Numbered from the stretch's first letter, positions 7,630 through 16,072 are shown. The stretch is DNA of 54,894 nucleotides from Nitrososphaerota archaeon (GCA_021325615.1 JAJPGU010000016.1:1-54894); one strand, 5' to 3'. The notes: a model not told the origin generated them from the sequence alone. Translations and numbers: made by a program.

Positions 7630-9276
7630 TCATCTTCCAGAAAAAATCGACCTGCGATTACCTATGCTGCCAAACGCAGCCAAGAGGGACAGGCCAGCCA
7701 GCAGGATGGGAAGGGAGAATGGAAACTCGGGCGCACTTACGTATGCAGTGCTGCCAATAAGGGTAGACCATGGCGACGGACTGGAGGCGGTATTTGAGTG
7801 AACCTCGCCTGCAAAAAACACGTTTGTGGTATTTGCAGGATCCCTTGCCGCACTGAAATAATCTCCATATCTCCCGCTTGTGTCAGGTGCAGAGCCTGCC
7901 GCAAAGACCTCTAGGGAACCTAGGGAGTCCCTCGTATCCGATGGCGCCTGGGTCCCGACCATCAAGCCCGGGAAAGAGGAACTAGATGAGTAGCCAAAAA
8001 TGACGTCTACGTCACCCCTGCCGTCGATGGTCAGGGCGGGGTAGAAATAGTACGTACCGGCCGTCCCAACGTCGAAATCTTGGATCACCTTCGAAGAGTT
8101 GGTGTCAACCTCCACCAGCCTCACGCATGAGCGTGCCTGGGTGTCTCCTACGGGGGTGCAGCTATCTGTCAGAGTAAGCCATAGATTTCCTGCATACCAC
8201 GCGGCATCCAGAACCCTGTCGTCGTTCGTCTCAAGGGGTGTGCCAGTCCCCTTTTGGGAGGCTCCAGGCGGTATGTTTACCGTGCGTATTGGAAAGTCGT
8301 CGGTATGAACACTCGGGTTTGCAGCTTGTCCAGAAATTGAGTAGAGCCTCAACGTGCTTGTGTTGGTGTCAATGGTAACCATGTACATGGTTGAGGTAGG
8401 GCCAAGTGACTTGGCTGGCATGATGGAAAACTCTGTCATGTCTGGCCCAAATGGCTTCATGGTGGGGTTTTGGATCCCAGCGACCATCTGGGTCTTGTTC
8501 AGTACAAAGTATTGTGCCCCGAGAAGGGTCGGAGATGTGAGGCAGTTTGAAAAGTCATTTGCACTGACTATGAGAATGCCGTTGCTGGCGGCGATCGAAG
8601 GCTGGTCGGGGCAGTTTGCACCGAATGAAACATTGTATATGCTCCAGCTCTTTGTGGGGTCGCTGGAGCCTGATACTGCTAGCTTTACGCTATTTGTTGA
8701 AGCGTCCAGGATTGACGAGAACCACCTGTCAGTTGAAGGATCAAAAAATACTCGCGGATCACTCAGAAAATCACTCTGTGAAACTGAATAAAATGTATAC
8801 AAGGAAACCGTGGTTACGTGCAGCCCGTCCTTCTGCCATATCTCTTCCGATGTATTGACCATCTCCACGACATTGTCAGGACCCACCGCAACTTGTACGT
8901 CTGGGGGGCTGCAACCACATTGGTTTTCATCGAGTCCGGTGAATTGGGAAATCGTCTGCACAGCCTTGAAACTGGACACATCGGGCATCATCGCGATTTC
9001 AGCAGGCTTGTTCCTCGAATTGTTTAGGTTGATTGATTTTGGCTTGCTCTTTGCCTGTGTGAAGGCTGCCTGGTTTTTTGGAAGAAAAGGCATGGTAAAG
9101 TGGTGGGGCTGGCTCTTCATCTTGGGCAGTTCGGATACATCCACTTTCCCAACATATGACACCGTTCCCTGGCCGCCGTCTGCCGAAGCGGCGGGAAAAT
9201 TGGAGGCAAATGTAAAAAAAAGAAGTACCGTTCCCAGCATGCTTGAAAGCAGAACCCTATTCATGCGCCCGCTCAT
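7630..9276 (-). CDS. Large secreted protein with PEF-type sorting tail
   Basis: About 548 residues. An N-terminal signal peptide (MNRVLLSSMLGTVLLFF... ending near SADG) leads into a Ser/Thr-rich, aromatic-rich beta protein. Motifs such as SDPRVFFDPSTDRWF and DGRGDVDVIFGYSS look like blades of a beta-propeller. It ends APEFPFSLPILLAGLS...GNRR, a PEF-type membrane sorting tail. Possible starts are 9276 (MSGRMNRV), 9264 (MNRV) and the frame start at 9315; I use 9276, about 27 bases after a weak TATA-like GGTATTACC. Several cysteines (CGC, C-P-D) may form disulfides. Probably a surface protein; ligand unknown. Confidence 0.75.
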   Translation of the reverse strand: MSGRMNRVLLSSMLGTVLLFFTFASNFPAASADGGQGTVSYVGKVDVSELPKMKSQPHHFTMPFLPKNQAAFTQAKSKPKSINLNNSRNKPAEIAMMPDVSSFKAVQTISQFTGLDENQCGCSPPDVQVAVGPDNVVEMVNTSEEIWQKDGLHVTTVSLYTFYSVSQSDFLSDPRVFFDPSTDRWFSSILDASTNSVKLAVSGSSDPTKSWSIYNVSFGANCPDQPSIAASNGILIVSANDFSNCLTSPTLLGAQYFVLNKTQMVAGIQNPTMKPFGPDMTEFSIMPAKSLGPTSTMYMVTIDTNTSTLRLYSISGQAANPSVHTDDFPIRTVNIPPGASQKGTGTPLETNDDRVLDAAWYAGNLWLTLTDSCTPVGDTQARSCVRLVEVDTNSSKVIQDFDVGTAGTYYFYPALTIDGRGDVDVIFGYSSSSSFPGLMVGTQAPSDTRDSLGSLEVFAAGSAPDTSGRYGDYFSAARDPANTTNVFFAGEVHSNTASSPSPWSTLIGSTAYVSAPEFPFSLPILLAGLSLLAAFGSIGNRRSIFSGR

Positions 9277-9396
9277 TAAGGAAGGACTGGCATTGTACGG
9301 TAATACCATTGACAATTCAGGTTCAGGATGGCTAATAGGATTTACGTATGATTCAACTGTAGGAATCTTATCTTAATTTGTTTCTGTGTACTGTAC

Positions 9397-9789
9397 CTAG
9401 AGCTCGATTAGGGACACCCTGCTTTGGAACTTGCCTATTGTCCCGACAATCTTTTTTGCCAGTGTTATGGGGCTTATGTTCTTGTTGCAAACTACAAGTA
9501 TGACATCGCCATCGGCTGGAAAGCTGAGAAGGGTAAGGCCGGCCCTTTCTGATACGTGATAGCTGATGGGGCCATAATACTCGTCAAAATCCCTTCCCAT
9601 GGAAATCTGGAGCACGCACTGCATGAGGAAATGCTCGTTTAGGTGTTCTGGAAACCTCGTGGCAAAATCGGGTCTCGATGTCTCCTCGACAAGCCTGCCC
9701 ATCTTGTTTATCACCGAAACTGATTGTATGTTTTTGTTTAGGAGCAGTATCTCGTTGCAAAGAAGGTCAAGCGACGAATAAGCCAACAT
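9397..9789 (-). CDS. DUF6659-like protein (roadblock/profilin-like fold)
   Basis: 130 residues. LDLLCNEILLLNKNIQSVSV followed by INKMGRL, a middle FLMQCVLQISMGRDFDEYYG and the end FPADGDVILVVCNKN match the layout of the thaumarchaeal DUF6659 family, many copies of which occur per genome. The layout also recalls roadblock/LC7-type sensors. A regulatory or signalling role is only a guess. ATG 9789 faces a TATA-bearing divergent promoter region (9790-9830). Confidence 0.7.
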   Translation of the reverse strand: MLAYSSLDLLCNEILLLNKNIQSVSVINKMGRLVEETSRPDFATRFPEHLNEHFLMQCVLQISMGRDFDEYYGPISYHVSERAGLTLLSFPADGDVILVVCNKNISPITLAKKIVGTIGKFQSRVSLIEL

Positions 9790-9829
9790 CCTCCACTTCG
9801 TATCTTAATATCCTTCATTGCTAAAAAAT

Positions 9830-9928
9830 ATGGCGATCTTTCCCAGTCTTCCAAGCAGCACGGGCTTGAGTGAGGACGACTGGTCAGGTACAATGCCATT
9901 CAGAATTGTCCCTAGGAAAAGCCAGTAA
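9830..9928 (+). CDS. Possible 32-residue microprotein
   Basis: An ATG 23-27 bases after a TATA-like TATCTTAATA (9801-9810) opens a frame of 32 codons (MAIFPSLPSSTGLSEDDW...) ending TAA at 9926-9928. The spacing is what leaderless genes in this window show. No homology is known to me, and the frame could be chance in a 240-base intergenic region. The opposite strand also lacks a stop across part of this stretch. Confidence 0.3.
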   Translation: MAIFPSLPSSTGLSEDDWSGTMPFRIVPRKSQ

Positions 9929-10029
9929 TTACGGAAGGACTGTGCGGTAAAAGGCCCACCTACGCAGGTTACGGATACATCAATTCTTATAGGTGGATTG
10001 GGTAATTGAGAGGTAACAAGGGAGGTGCA

Positions 10030-10314
10030 ATGATGAGTAACAACGAAGGAGGTTTTGGCCAGTCGAGAGGCTATGGCGGCGGAAGAAGATTCGGCGGCAG
10101 CAGGCAGTTTGATGACAGGCCAAAGCCAGTAGAGGTCGGGAAGGAATACGACGTATCTATTACAGAGATCAGCCGAAAGGGCGACGGTATCGCAAGAGTC
10201 GAAGGTTTTGTGGTATTTGTCAAGAACGGCAAAACTGGTCAAAACGCAAAAGTAAAGATAATAGAAGTAAGTCAGCGATTTGCTACTGCAGAGATAGTGG
10301 AACCGGCATCCTAG
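10030..10314 (+). CDS. TRAM-domain RNA-binding protein
   Basis: 94 residues: a Gly/Arg-rich N-terminal tail (about 1-35, SRGYGGGRRFGGSRQF), then a complete TRAM domain (KEYDVSITEISRKGDGIARV, VVFVKNGKTGQNAKVKI). Small archaeal TRAM proteins bind RNA and act as cold-shock-like RNA chaperones. The start is ATG 10030, preceded by the Shine-Dalgarno-like GGAGGTG at 10021-10027. TATA-like TTCTTATA lies near 9985, leaving a leader of roughly 15-20 bases. A T-rich stretch follows the gene. Confidence 0.9.
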   Translation: MMSNNEGGFGQSRGYGGGRRFGGSRQFDDRPKPVEVGKEYDVSITEISRKGDGIARVEGFVVFVKNGKTGQNAKVKIIEVSQRFATAEIVEPAS

Positions 10315-10341
10315 ACAGGCGTAGCCTACAAAGATCCAAGA

Positions 10342-10361
10342 TTTTCATATTTTGTTTTTAT
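10342..10361 (+). terminator. T-rich terminator after the TRAM gene
   Basis: About 28 bases after the stop codon the sequence is ATTTTCATATTTTGTTTTTA, with three T runs and no strong hairpin. This is the form of intrinsic archaeal terminators. The remaining stretch to 10562 holds a TATA-like TGTTTTAAAATTTTT (10459-10473) with no convincing gene after it, and a second TATA at 10531-10540 for the next gene. Confidence 0.5.
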
Positions 10362-10562
10362 TAATCCAGCCATTAATCAGGCATGGGGCATCCAAGGGCA
10401 TTCAGGCTTCACTGCCGTCATGCGGACTCTTGATCGGAGGCCTTGATAGGCTAGAATGTTTTAAAATTTTTGGTACAATCCTCTATCAAACTCCTCCCAT
10501 GGGGAAAATTTCAGTTAACAAGGTTCGTCATTTCATAAATACCTCAGACAGGAAATAAGTAC

Positions 10563-11111
10563 ATGCTGAACGCGGTCAATGGATCAAAAAAGACATCCAC
10601 GATAACCTTCAGGCTCGATGACGGCACAATAAACCGCCTCCGTGACCTGTCCAAGGTTCAGGAGGTAAGCACCAACACCCTCGTAAACCAAGCACTCAGA
10701 AAATTCATTGACTGGGACGTCTTTCTCCCAAAGTCAGGGCTGGTAATACTGACAAAACCCGTCCTGAAGAAAATATTTGAGGAGCTTGACGAAAAATTCG
10801 TCATGGAACTTGCCTCAAAAATGGGCAAGGAAGAAATTGAAGACATTGCTCTCTTCATGCGCGGCAAGATAGACCTCAGGTCTTTCCTGTCATGGTATGA
10901 GACAATGATGCTAAACTCGTCCGTTCAGACAAGCCACCTCATAGACGGGGGAATACACAACATGGTCCTAAAACACGACCTTGGAAGGAACTGGGCGCTG
11001 TACCAAAAGACGATACTCGAACTGGTATTCAAGGAAATCCTCCACAAGAACGTAGAATTGGAGTACGACAATAACATGATTCGAGTGGTATTTACAGAAG
11101 ACGAGGCATAG
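10563..11111 (+). CDS. Ribbon-helix-helix-type transcription regulator (putative)
   Basis: 182 residues. Residues 10-50 (STITFRLDDGTINRLRDLSK, then VSTNTLVNQALRKFI) match the strand-helix-helix pattern of ribbon-helix-helix/MetJ-Arc DNA-binding proteins. The remaining roughly 130 residues are helical with no recognised domain and may be an effector or dimerisation part. TATA-like TTCATAAATACC lies 25-30 bases before the ATG, so the mRNA is probably leaderless. It is alone in its transcription unit. The target is unknown. Confidence 0.7.
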   Translation: MLNAVNGSKKTSTITFRLDDGTINRLRDLSKVQEVSTNTLVNQALRKFIDWDVFLPKSGLVILTKPVLKKIFEELDEKFVMELASKMGKEEIEDIALFMRGKIDLRSFLSWYETMMLNSSVQTSHLIDGGIHNMVLKHDLGRNWALYQKTILELVFKEILHKNVELEYDNNMIRVVFTEDEA

Positions 11112-11208
11112 GTTCAAGCCCATTACCTCGCGAATCTTCTTTCAGAAGCCGTGCCCTAAAAACCCACAATTCTTGGCGTTAAAATATGACCGCCACCTAA
11201 GCCAGTTT

Positions 11209-11598
11209 ATGAGCGATTCCGAATCATGGTACAGACAGGGCAACGAATTCATGATGAAGGAAAAAAATGAGGAGGCCCTCGCCGCATACGACCGGGCTAC
11301 GGAGATTGACCCAAACCATGTCAGTGCTTGGAACAACAAGGGGATAGCGCTCTTCAGATTGAAGAGGTATCAGGATGCAATTGACTGCTATGACAAGGCG
11401 CTCTCACTAAATCCGGAACACGCCAATGCGTGGTACAACAAGGCGAAAGCCTTGCGGGGGCTTGGCCAAACCTTGCTTGAAAAGGCAAATGAGGACAGGG
11501 TTTCGGCCGCCAAAATTATTAACCAGTCGCTTGCCATATTCAACTCGGCCGACGAGTGCTATGGCAAAGGCGAGTCGCTCTCTACCAAATCCTCATGA
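11209..11598 (+). CDS. Tetratricopeptide repeat protein
   Basis: About 129 residues, with two clear TPR units (WYRQGNEFMMKEKNEEALAA..EIDPN and AWNNKGIALFRLKRYQDAID..SLNPE) and a third partial one (AWYNKAKALRGLGQ). TPRs form protein-binding superhelices; the partner is unknown. The frame is open from TTG 11173, but TAAAATATG (centre about 11182) is the TATA box and lies 27 bases before ATG 11209, so the shorter form is chosen. Confidence 0.85.
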   Translation: MSDSESWYRQGNEFMMKEKNEEALAAYDRATEIDPNHVSAWNNKGIALFRLKRYQDAIDCYDKALSLNPEHANAWYNKAKALRGLGQTLLEKANEDRVSAAKIINQSLAIFNSADECYGKGESLSTKSS

Positions 11599-11604
11599 TG
11601 AAAT

Positions 11605-11919
11605 CTACTGACCAAGTGCACCGATTATCGCGCCTCTTATATCGGAGGTCTTCTGCAGGATGGTCTTGGCTATCTCGTCCACTTCCCCACCGCTTGGCTT
11701 TTTGCCCGAATGGGCAACAAAATAATATGTCTCAAACTTGCCGATTATGGACCCATGTGTGTACCCATAAACGTATTCCGACTCGTCCTTAATCTGGAAT
11801 ATCCCGCTGAATTCTGGAAGGCGTAGGTTCCTCACGATCCCGGGAATCTTGGCAATCTCCTCATCAATCATAGTTTTTAGTACGTTCCTGTCCTTTTCCT
11901 TTAATGCCACGAAACCCAA
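11605..11919 (-). CDS. Conserved-looking hypothetical protein
   Basis: Up to 104 residues, soluble, mixed alpha/beta, with a C-terminal helix rich in small residues (IRGAIIGALGQ). No ATG starts the frame. TTG 11919 or GTG 11910 are the candidates, and TTTTATTT at about 11933-11940 favours a start near 11910-11919. It is convergent with the TPR gene (6-base gap). No family recognised. Confidence 0.6.
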   Translation of the reverse strand: MGFVALKEKDRNVLKTMIDEEIAKIPGIVRNLRLPEFSGIFQIKDESEYVYGYTHGSIIGKFETYYFVAHSGKKPSGGEVDEIAKTILQKTSDIRGAIIGALGQ

Positions 11920-11999
11920 CCATCAGGGCCAAATAAAAGCATGCCATAGGGGCAAAACGCATCAACTTTTAAAATACCTTGATACATCAGAACAGCATA

Positions 12000-12617
12000 A
12001 TGGAGTCCGTAATTCTTGGCTTCCTCGGTTCTGTGGCCCTGCAGATCCCAGGTATAGGGCAGAACCAGCTTGGCAGCCTCAACCCATGGGTGAAGGGACT
12101 AGTACCATCGGCATTAGGCATAGTGGGAATTGCAATCATGCTCAACCTTTTCAGTGCCGGAATAAGAAAAAAAATGGTTGACCAGGACAAATTGAAAAGA
12201 TTGATGAAGGAAACTAGGGCTTGGCAGAAAGAAAGGATGGCAGCTTTCAAGTCGAAGGATCAGGAGAGGATAGATCAGTTGAACAAAAAGTCTGCATACA
12301 TGAACAAGCTTAACATGGAGATAATGCAACTAAACATGAGGCCAATGGCCCTTACATTTGTCCCATTTCTTCTGATATTCTACTTTTTGTTGCCGCACAT
12401 GTTTTCGTATACAGTCGCAGAGGCGCCGATACCCCTCAACGTATTCCCTGGCAACTTTTTTCACCTGACCTGCTCTGCTGACGATGTGAAAAATACTGCA
12501 AAAACACACTGCATGCATGAGAACGACATGTACTTCTGGGGGTGGTACTTCCTTTCGTCGATATCAGTAAGCGGCATAATAATGCGCGCCACAAAGACAT
12601 CTACGAACATAGACTAG
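12000..12617 (+). CDS. DUF106 membrane insertase-like protein (YidC/Oxa1 superfamily)
   Basis: 205 residues. It has an N-terminal hydrophobic segment, a charged cytosolic coiled hairpin (about 60-110, DKLKRLMKETRAWQKERMAA), then membrane segments around 115-140 and 175-200 separated by an exposed loop with two cysteines. This is the layout of archaeal DUF106/EMC3-TMCO1 proteins, which help insert membrane proteins. ATG 12000 follows a textbook TATA (CTTTTAAAATACC, 11967-11979) by about 28 bases. The frame start at 11979 (TTG) would lie on top of the promoter. Confidence 0.88.
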   Translation: MESVILGFLGSVALQIPGIGQNQLGSLNPWVKGLVPSALGIVGIAIMLNLFSAGIRKKMVDQDKLKRLMKETRAWQKERMAAFKSKDQERIDQLNKKSAYMNKLNMEIMQLNMRPMALTFVPFLLIFYFLLPHMFSYTVAEAPIPLNVFPGNFFHLTCSADDVKNTAKTHCMHENDMYFWGWYFLSSISVSGIIMRATKTSTNID

Positions 12618-12704
12618 CCATAGCCATGGAAAATCAGCTTGGTTGCTGAAATGTAATAACAAAAGCTGATGAACCTCTATTATCACCCCGCTGTGAAGCC
12701 GAGT

Positions 12705-12842
12705 ATGGAAAAACAGAAATCAAATCCCGGGGAAGCCTTTGCAAGGCGGATTCTTATCCCCTACTGGTTTGAGATTGTATCGGGGATAGTAGTGGGCCTG
12801 AGCATGGTCCTAATTTTTGTCAGAAAGGTACCAGTTACATGA
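12705..12842 (+). CDS. 45-residue single-span membrane protein
   Basis: The frame from ATG 12705 encodes a polar N-terminus (MEKQKSNPGEAFARR), one hydrophobic segment (IVSGIVVGLSMVLIFV) and a short basic end (RKVPVT). The span follows WFE, a common membrane-interface pattern. TATA-like CTCTATTAT lies about 25 bases upstream. It sits between the DUF106 gene and the DUF2299-like gene on the same strand, each with its own promoter signal. Function unknown. Confidence 0.6.
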   Translation: MEKQKSNPGEAFARRILIPYWFEIVSGIVVGLSMVLIFVRKVPVT

Positions 12843-12899
12843 GGGCGGTAATGACCTGCACGGAATCTGTTAAATGCCAGAGCCGACCACCAACCTTCA

Positions 12900-13415
12900 T
12901 TGGTTCCCAACCTGCTAAAAACCAAGATAAAGGCATGGCTTGAAAACGAAGATTATGCAGTCTCGGAAAGGGAGGAGCCGATATCCGAGTTCCATCTTGT
13001 CATTTCAAATTTCCACGGAAAGGGGACCTTTGCGGACATTGTGAAGCTTCCCAACAAGGAATTTGTAATCCTGGGAAGCGCCTTGCAAAACCCGCCCGAA
13101 TTCATGAAGATGCTCTCCACCGTACCTGAACAGGAACGGTCTGATTTTTTCAACCAAGTGCAGAGGGACCTGCTGAAATTCAAGGTGGATCACGAATTTC
13201 ATCCCAACAAGCTGCTGCCTGAACGCATGATAATCCGTGATGTCGTGTACGAGGAGGATATCTCTAGGACCGGATTCATGGAACATCTCAAACGGGTAAA
13301 ATTCGCCTCACTCTTTCTGCTGTGGTCAATCGGTCACAGGTTCTCAATCGATTCTACGCAGTCATCGACACCTAACCACCTGTCCACTTCGAATTCGCGC
13401 CCCCCATACGGCTAG
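12900..13415 (+). CDS. DUF2299-like protein
   Basis: 171 residues. The N-terminal part (KTKIKAWLENEDYAVSE, HLVISNFHGKGTFADIV) and the middle FFNQVQRDLLKFKVDHEF resemble archaeal DUF2299 proteins of unknown function. The first codon is TTG 12900, about 29 bases after TATA-like TGTTAAATGCC; no ATG is available. The last roughly 30 residues (STQSSTPNHLSTSNSRPPYG) are low in structure and may be an extension unique to this organism or the product of an altered 3' end. Confidence 0.65.
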   Translation: MVPNLLKTKIKAWLENEDYAVSEREEPISEFHLVISNFHGKGTFADIVKLPNKEFVILGSALQNPPEFMKMLSTVPEQERSDFFNQVQRDLLKFKVDHEFHPNKLLPERMIIRDVVYEEDISRTGFMEHLKRVKFASLFLLWSIGHRFSIDSTQSSTPNHLSTSNSRPPYG

Positions 13416-13418
13416 CCG

Positions 13419-13700
13419 CTAACTGTTGCCGCAGTCATATCCTACATACTTTCCCTGCATTCCAGACGCCCTTGTGACATTGGTGGACGATGAATCATTC
13501 TGAATTATCAAATGACAGCCAAAATTCCTTTCTGGGTATCCTTTGTCGAGCTTGTTGGTAAGAGCGACGGCCGCGTTAACGGATGAGCTGGCAGGATGAG
13601 GCTTGTCGAAGAGTGAGTGGCCGACAATTTCTGGTACTAGGATTAGGAGGACTATCAAAACCGCAAACTTGTTTATTGTCCTCTTCTTTTTCTGATCCAA
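13419..13700 (-). CDS. Small secreted/anchored protein, paralog of 18075-18350
   Basis: 93 residues from TTG 13700: QKKKR, one hydrophobic segment (FAVLIVLLILVPEIVGH), then an extracytoplasmic part of about 65 residues with two cysteines, probably a disulfide (GCHLII and GYDCGN), and sequons (NDSS, NVTR). It aligns throughout with the protein at 18075-18350, sharing VPEIxGH, CHLxxxNDxSS, NVxRAxGxQGxY and a C-terminal cysteine. TTG 13700 is preferred over TTG 13709 because the paralog starts at the equivalent TTG-GAT, and TTAATATA lies about 30 bases upstream. Function unknown. Confidence 0.72.
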   Translation of the reverse strand: MDQKKKRTINKFAVLIVLLILVPEIVGHSLFDKPHPASSSVNAAVALTNKLDKGYPERNFGCHLIIQNDSSSTNVTRASGMQGKYVGYDCGNS

Positions 13701-13738
13701 GATGAACAATGGCCGCTCTGATCATATATTAACCAAAA

Positions 13739-14098
13739 TCACGATTCTCGTTCCCTGACAATCTCTTTCTTTTCAGCCTGCTCGAGGCATCGATCGTATC
13801 TCTTACTTGCATCGCGGTATGATTCCTCCAAAGACTTTACGGCGGAGTCAATCTGGACCTTGCTTGACGCGGCCTCGCGAAGTTCCGAAAACCCCTCTTG
13901 GTCCATGTCCCCCAATGTGTTCAGTATTTCGGCCGCTCCGGCGCCAGTGAGGCTGACAAGCCCGCTGGCTATGAGGTGGTTCTGGGAACTTGCCAGCGCG
14001 TTTGAAAACGCAAAATCGGAATTTTCTTGCTGGTAATAAAGTTCATGCAGCCTTTCGGTAAGCCTGGTAAGCTCGTTGTACTCCTCCTCACACTCCAT
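13739..14098 (-). CDS. Hypothetical helical protein
   Basis: 119 residues, acidic and mostly helical. Charged heptad-like segments lie at both ends (EEEYNELTRLTERLHELYYQ and SLEESYRDASKRYDRCLEQA) around a small-residue centre (LVSLTGAGAAEILNTLG). Two cysteines (3 and about 106) lie near the ends. No signal peptide. The layout suggests a helical hairpin or coiled-coil dimer. It is followed downstream, with no shared promoter, by the small secreted paralog at 13419. No family recognised. Confidence 0.55.
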   Translation of the reverse strand: MECEEEYNELTRLTERLHELYYQQENSDFAFSNALASSQNHLIASGLVSLTGAGAAEILNTLGDMDQEGFSELREAASSKVQIDSAVKSLEESYRDASKRYDRCLEQAEKKEIVRERES

Positions 14099-14236
14099 GC
14101 CTCTCTGATGTCAAACCGTTTCTTATCCTTTGGCTGACTGGCCTTAAAGTCTGGGGAGAAACTTACTTTTTTTGACTCCCTGAATACTTTTTGCCAATTT
14201 TGAGCTTAAATATTAAAATCGGAATTAATCGTGGAA

Positions 14237-14323
14237 ATGCCATATGAAGAAATCTACTTTCAGCGTCTGAAAGATGAAAACCCTGAAGAGTATGCAACGG
14301 TGGCGAGGAAGCAGCACCGCTGA
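14237..14323 (+). CDS. Possible 28-residue microprotein
   Basis: ATG 14237 opens MPYEEIYFQRLKDENPEEYA and eight more codons to TGA at 14321-14323. It is preceded at about 14203-14216 by CTTAAATATTAAAA, one of the best TATA boxes in the window, at the spacing seen for leaderless genes. The charged, amphipathic composition looks protein-like. It is otherwise the only candidate for what this promoter drives, since the next gene is on the opposite strand. Confidence 0.5.
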   Translation: MPYEEIYFQRLKDENPEEYATVARKQHR

Positions 14324-14347
14324 TTGGGTGCCACTGATCGAGTCTTT

Positions 14348-15394
14348 TTACATTATATTTCTAATGCGGGTCGAAACCACTAGCAGCGACATGGCGATGA
14401 CTAGTGCAAGGGAGGAGACTGGGCCAAACTCCGGTACCGCGCTTCCTTTCGAAGCCCCACTGGCAGAAATTGAAAATTCTTGGATGGACGGGTTGTCATA
14501 CGAGGCATCGCTAACGTAGACATTTCCGGAAGAATCGACTGCAATTCCTGAGGGGGATTCAAACTTCCCGTTGCCAGTGCCATGCTGACCTATTTGTGTG
14601 ATAAACTGCCCAGTGCTCGTAAACTTTTCAACCCTGCCATTCTCCGTATCTGAAACATATACGTCGCCATGGGAATCGACCGCTATTCCCTGGGGGCTGT
14701 TAAACTGCCCGCCTCCGGTTCCCTCCTCGCCCCACTTGGCAAGGAACATGCCATCCCCCGTGAATTCCTCTATGCGGTTGTTCCCAGTGTCCACCACATA
14801 GACGTTTCCTGACGAGTCCACCGCAATCCCGGACGGGGAATCAAACTGCCCCTCGCCGGTCCCAAGGGTGCCCCATTTTGCAAGGGACTGCCCGGTTGGC
14901 GAAAACTTCACCACGAGGCTTTTTGTGGGATCTGAGAAGTATATGTCACCCGTGGAATCCAGCGCAATCCTTGAAGGATAATACTGCCCAAGGTCAAACT
15001 CCCTTATGTATGCGCCCGACTCGTTGAATTCTTCTATCCTGTTGTTTGACTGGTCTGCTACATAGACAGTACCGCCGCTGTCGACAGCTATGCTTGTGGG
15101 CAGGTTGAACTGGCCGTTACCCCTGCCATAGGTTCCCCACTTGGCAAGAAACTTGCCCTCACCCGAAAACTTTTCGATGCGGTTATTGTTCGTATCCGTC
15201 ACATACAAGTTACCTGACCCGTCAATTGCAATGCTGGCAGGAACATTCAGCATGCCGTCATAGTTGCCAAGGGTACCCCACCTTGTCACAAAAGAGTACA
15301 CCTCGTCTGCAAACGCAAACGGCAGCATGTCGTTTATTGCCAAAACCGAAAGGATGCTAAAAATACAGAAAACCAGAATTGTTTTCCTTGCCAA
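14348..15394 (-). CDS. NHL-repeat beta-propeller surface protein with PEFG tail
   Basis: 348 residues: signal peptide (1-30, ending AFA), six NHL repeats of about 47 residues, and the C-terminal sorting tail AVPEFGPVSSLALVIAMS...RIR. The repeats share the pattern P(S/Q)GIAVDSxGNVYVxDTxNNRIExF; six such units give one closed six-bladed propeller. The tail predicts export, archaeosortase processing and anchoring at the cell surface. NHL propellers usually bind proteins or ligands. No catalytic signature is seen. Confidence 0.88.
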   Translation of the reverse strand: MARKTILVFCIFSILSVLAINDMLPFAFADEVYSFVTRWGTLGNYDGMLNVPASIAIDGSGNLYVTDTNNNRIEKFSGEGKFLAKWGTYGRGNGQFNLPTSIAVDSGGTVYVADQSNNRIEEFNESGAYIREFDLGQYYPSRIALDSTGDIYFSDPTKSLVVKFSPTGQSLAKWGTLGTGEGQFDSPSGIAVDSSGNVYVVDTGNNRIEEFTGDGMFLAKWGEEGTGGGQFNSPQGIAVDSHGDVYVSDTENGRVEKFTSTGQFITQIGQHGTGNGKFESPSGIAVDSSGNVYVSDASYDNPSIQEFSISASGASKGSAVPEFGPVSSLALVIAMSLLVVSTRIRNIM

Positions 15395-15454
15395 ATTCCA
15401 AGGTGTGTCCTCCTGTCTCCCTATTTAAATCACCTAGTGGACAAAAAAGTTCGA

Positions 15455-15940
15455 CTATCCTATTTTACAGCGGCCGCCGATTCCCCGTACCGCCACAAAA
15501 TAGGTATACCCAAGAACAGCGATAGAGACAAGACGCAACGGAATCTCGTACTGGGTTAGGAAGGCAGTGGCGGTGCCTCCTATGGATCCTGCTGCAGACG
15601 CTGCTGCAAACCCGATGGAGGTGCAACTGCAGGCGCCGGCGCCCGCACCTATTATGGTGCCCAAGAAGCCACCAGTTGACTTTTTCATACTTTCACCAAA
15701 CCACAATATCCTGTAAACACTAAGGCTTGTAACGACACCCGATAGGACTGAAACGGCCACTATGAGGGAGAAATTCAGGTAACCTTCATCGGGGACATAG
15801 AACGTGAACTGTGGCTGGAAGAAGATGAACTGGGACATGTAGGAAAGGAGGATGAAAAGCCCCCAAAAAATGCTAATTGCTAATGCTGCATACCTGCCCT
15901 TCGAGAATACTAGGGACAAAGCCTGTCTCTGCACTAGCAT
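15455..15940 (-). CDS. Hypothetical integral membrane protein
   Basis: 161 residues with four likely membrane segments (about 18-40, 55-80, 92-128 and 132-155). The third contains a conspicuous run of glycine, alanine and two cysteines (GAGAGACSCTSIGFAAASAA), which might bind a cofactor or metal. It is divergent from the gene at 16073. No family recognised. Confidence 0.65.
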   Translation of the reverse strand: MLVQRQALSLVFSKGRYAALAISIFWGLFILLSYMSQFIFFQPQFTFYVPDEGYLNFSLIVAVSVLSGVVTSLSVYRILWFGESMKKSTGGFLGTIIGAGAGACSCTSIGFAAASAAGSIGGTATAFLTQYEIPLRLVSIAVLGYTYFVAVRGIGGRCKIG

Positions 15941-16072
15941 GAGATCGGCTAGGAATTATTTAATTTCAACCGTTGACCGGAAAACTCGGGGGTTGACGCG
16001 CCGTCCAGTGGCGCTGCCTACTTTGGAAGTGGGTTAAAATAAGGAACCGGCGCATAGCGACCAGAGGTACAG

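Noticed and set aside
9805-10242. 145-residue minus-strand frame opposite the TRAM gene
   Set aside because: It covers the TRAM coding region antisense, and its remaining part has no start codon or promoter; the TRAM gene has a strong Shine-Dalgarno site.
10499-10560. 19-codon frame MGKISVNKVRHFINTSDRK before the ribbon-helix-helix gene
   Set aside because: It overlaps the TATA box of the next gene (TTCATAAATACC), so those bases are better explained as promoter.
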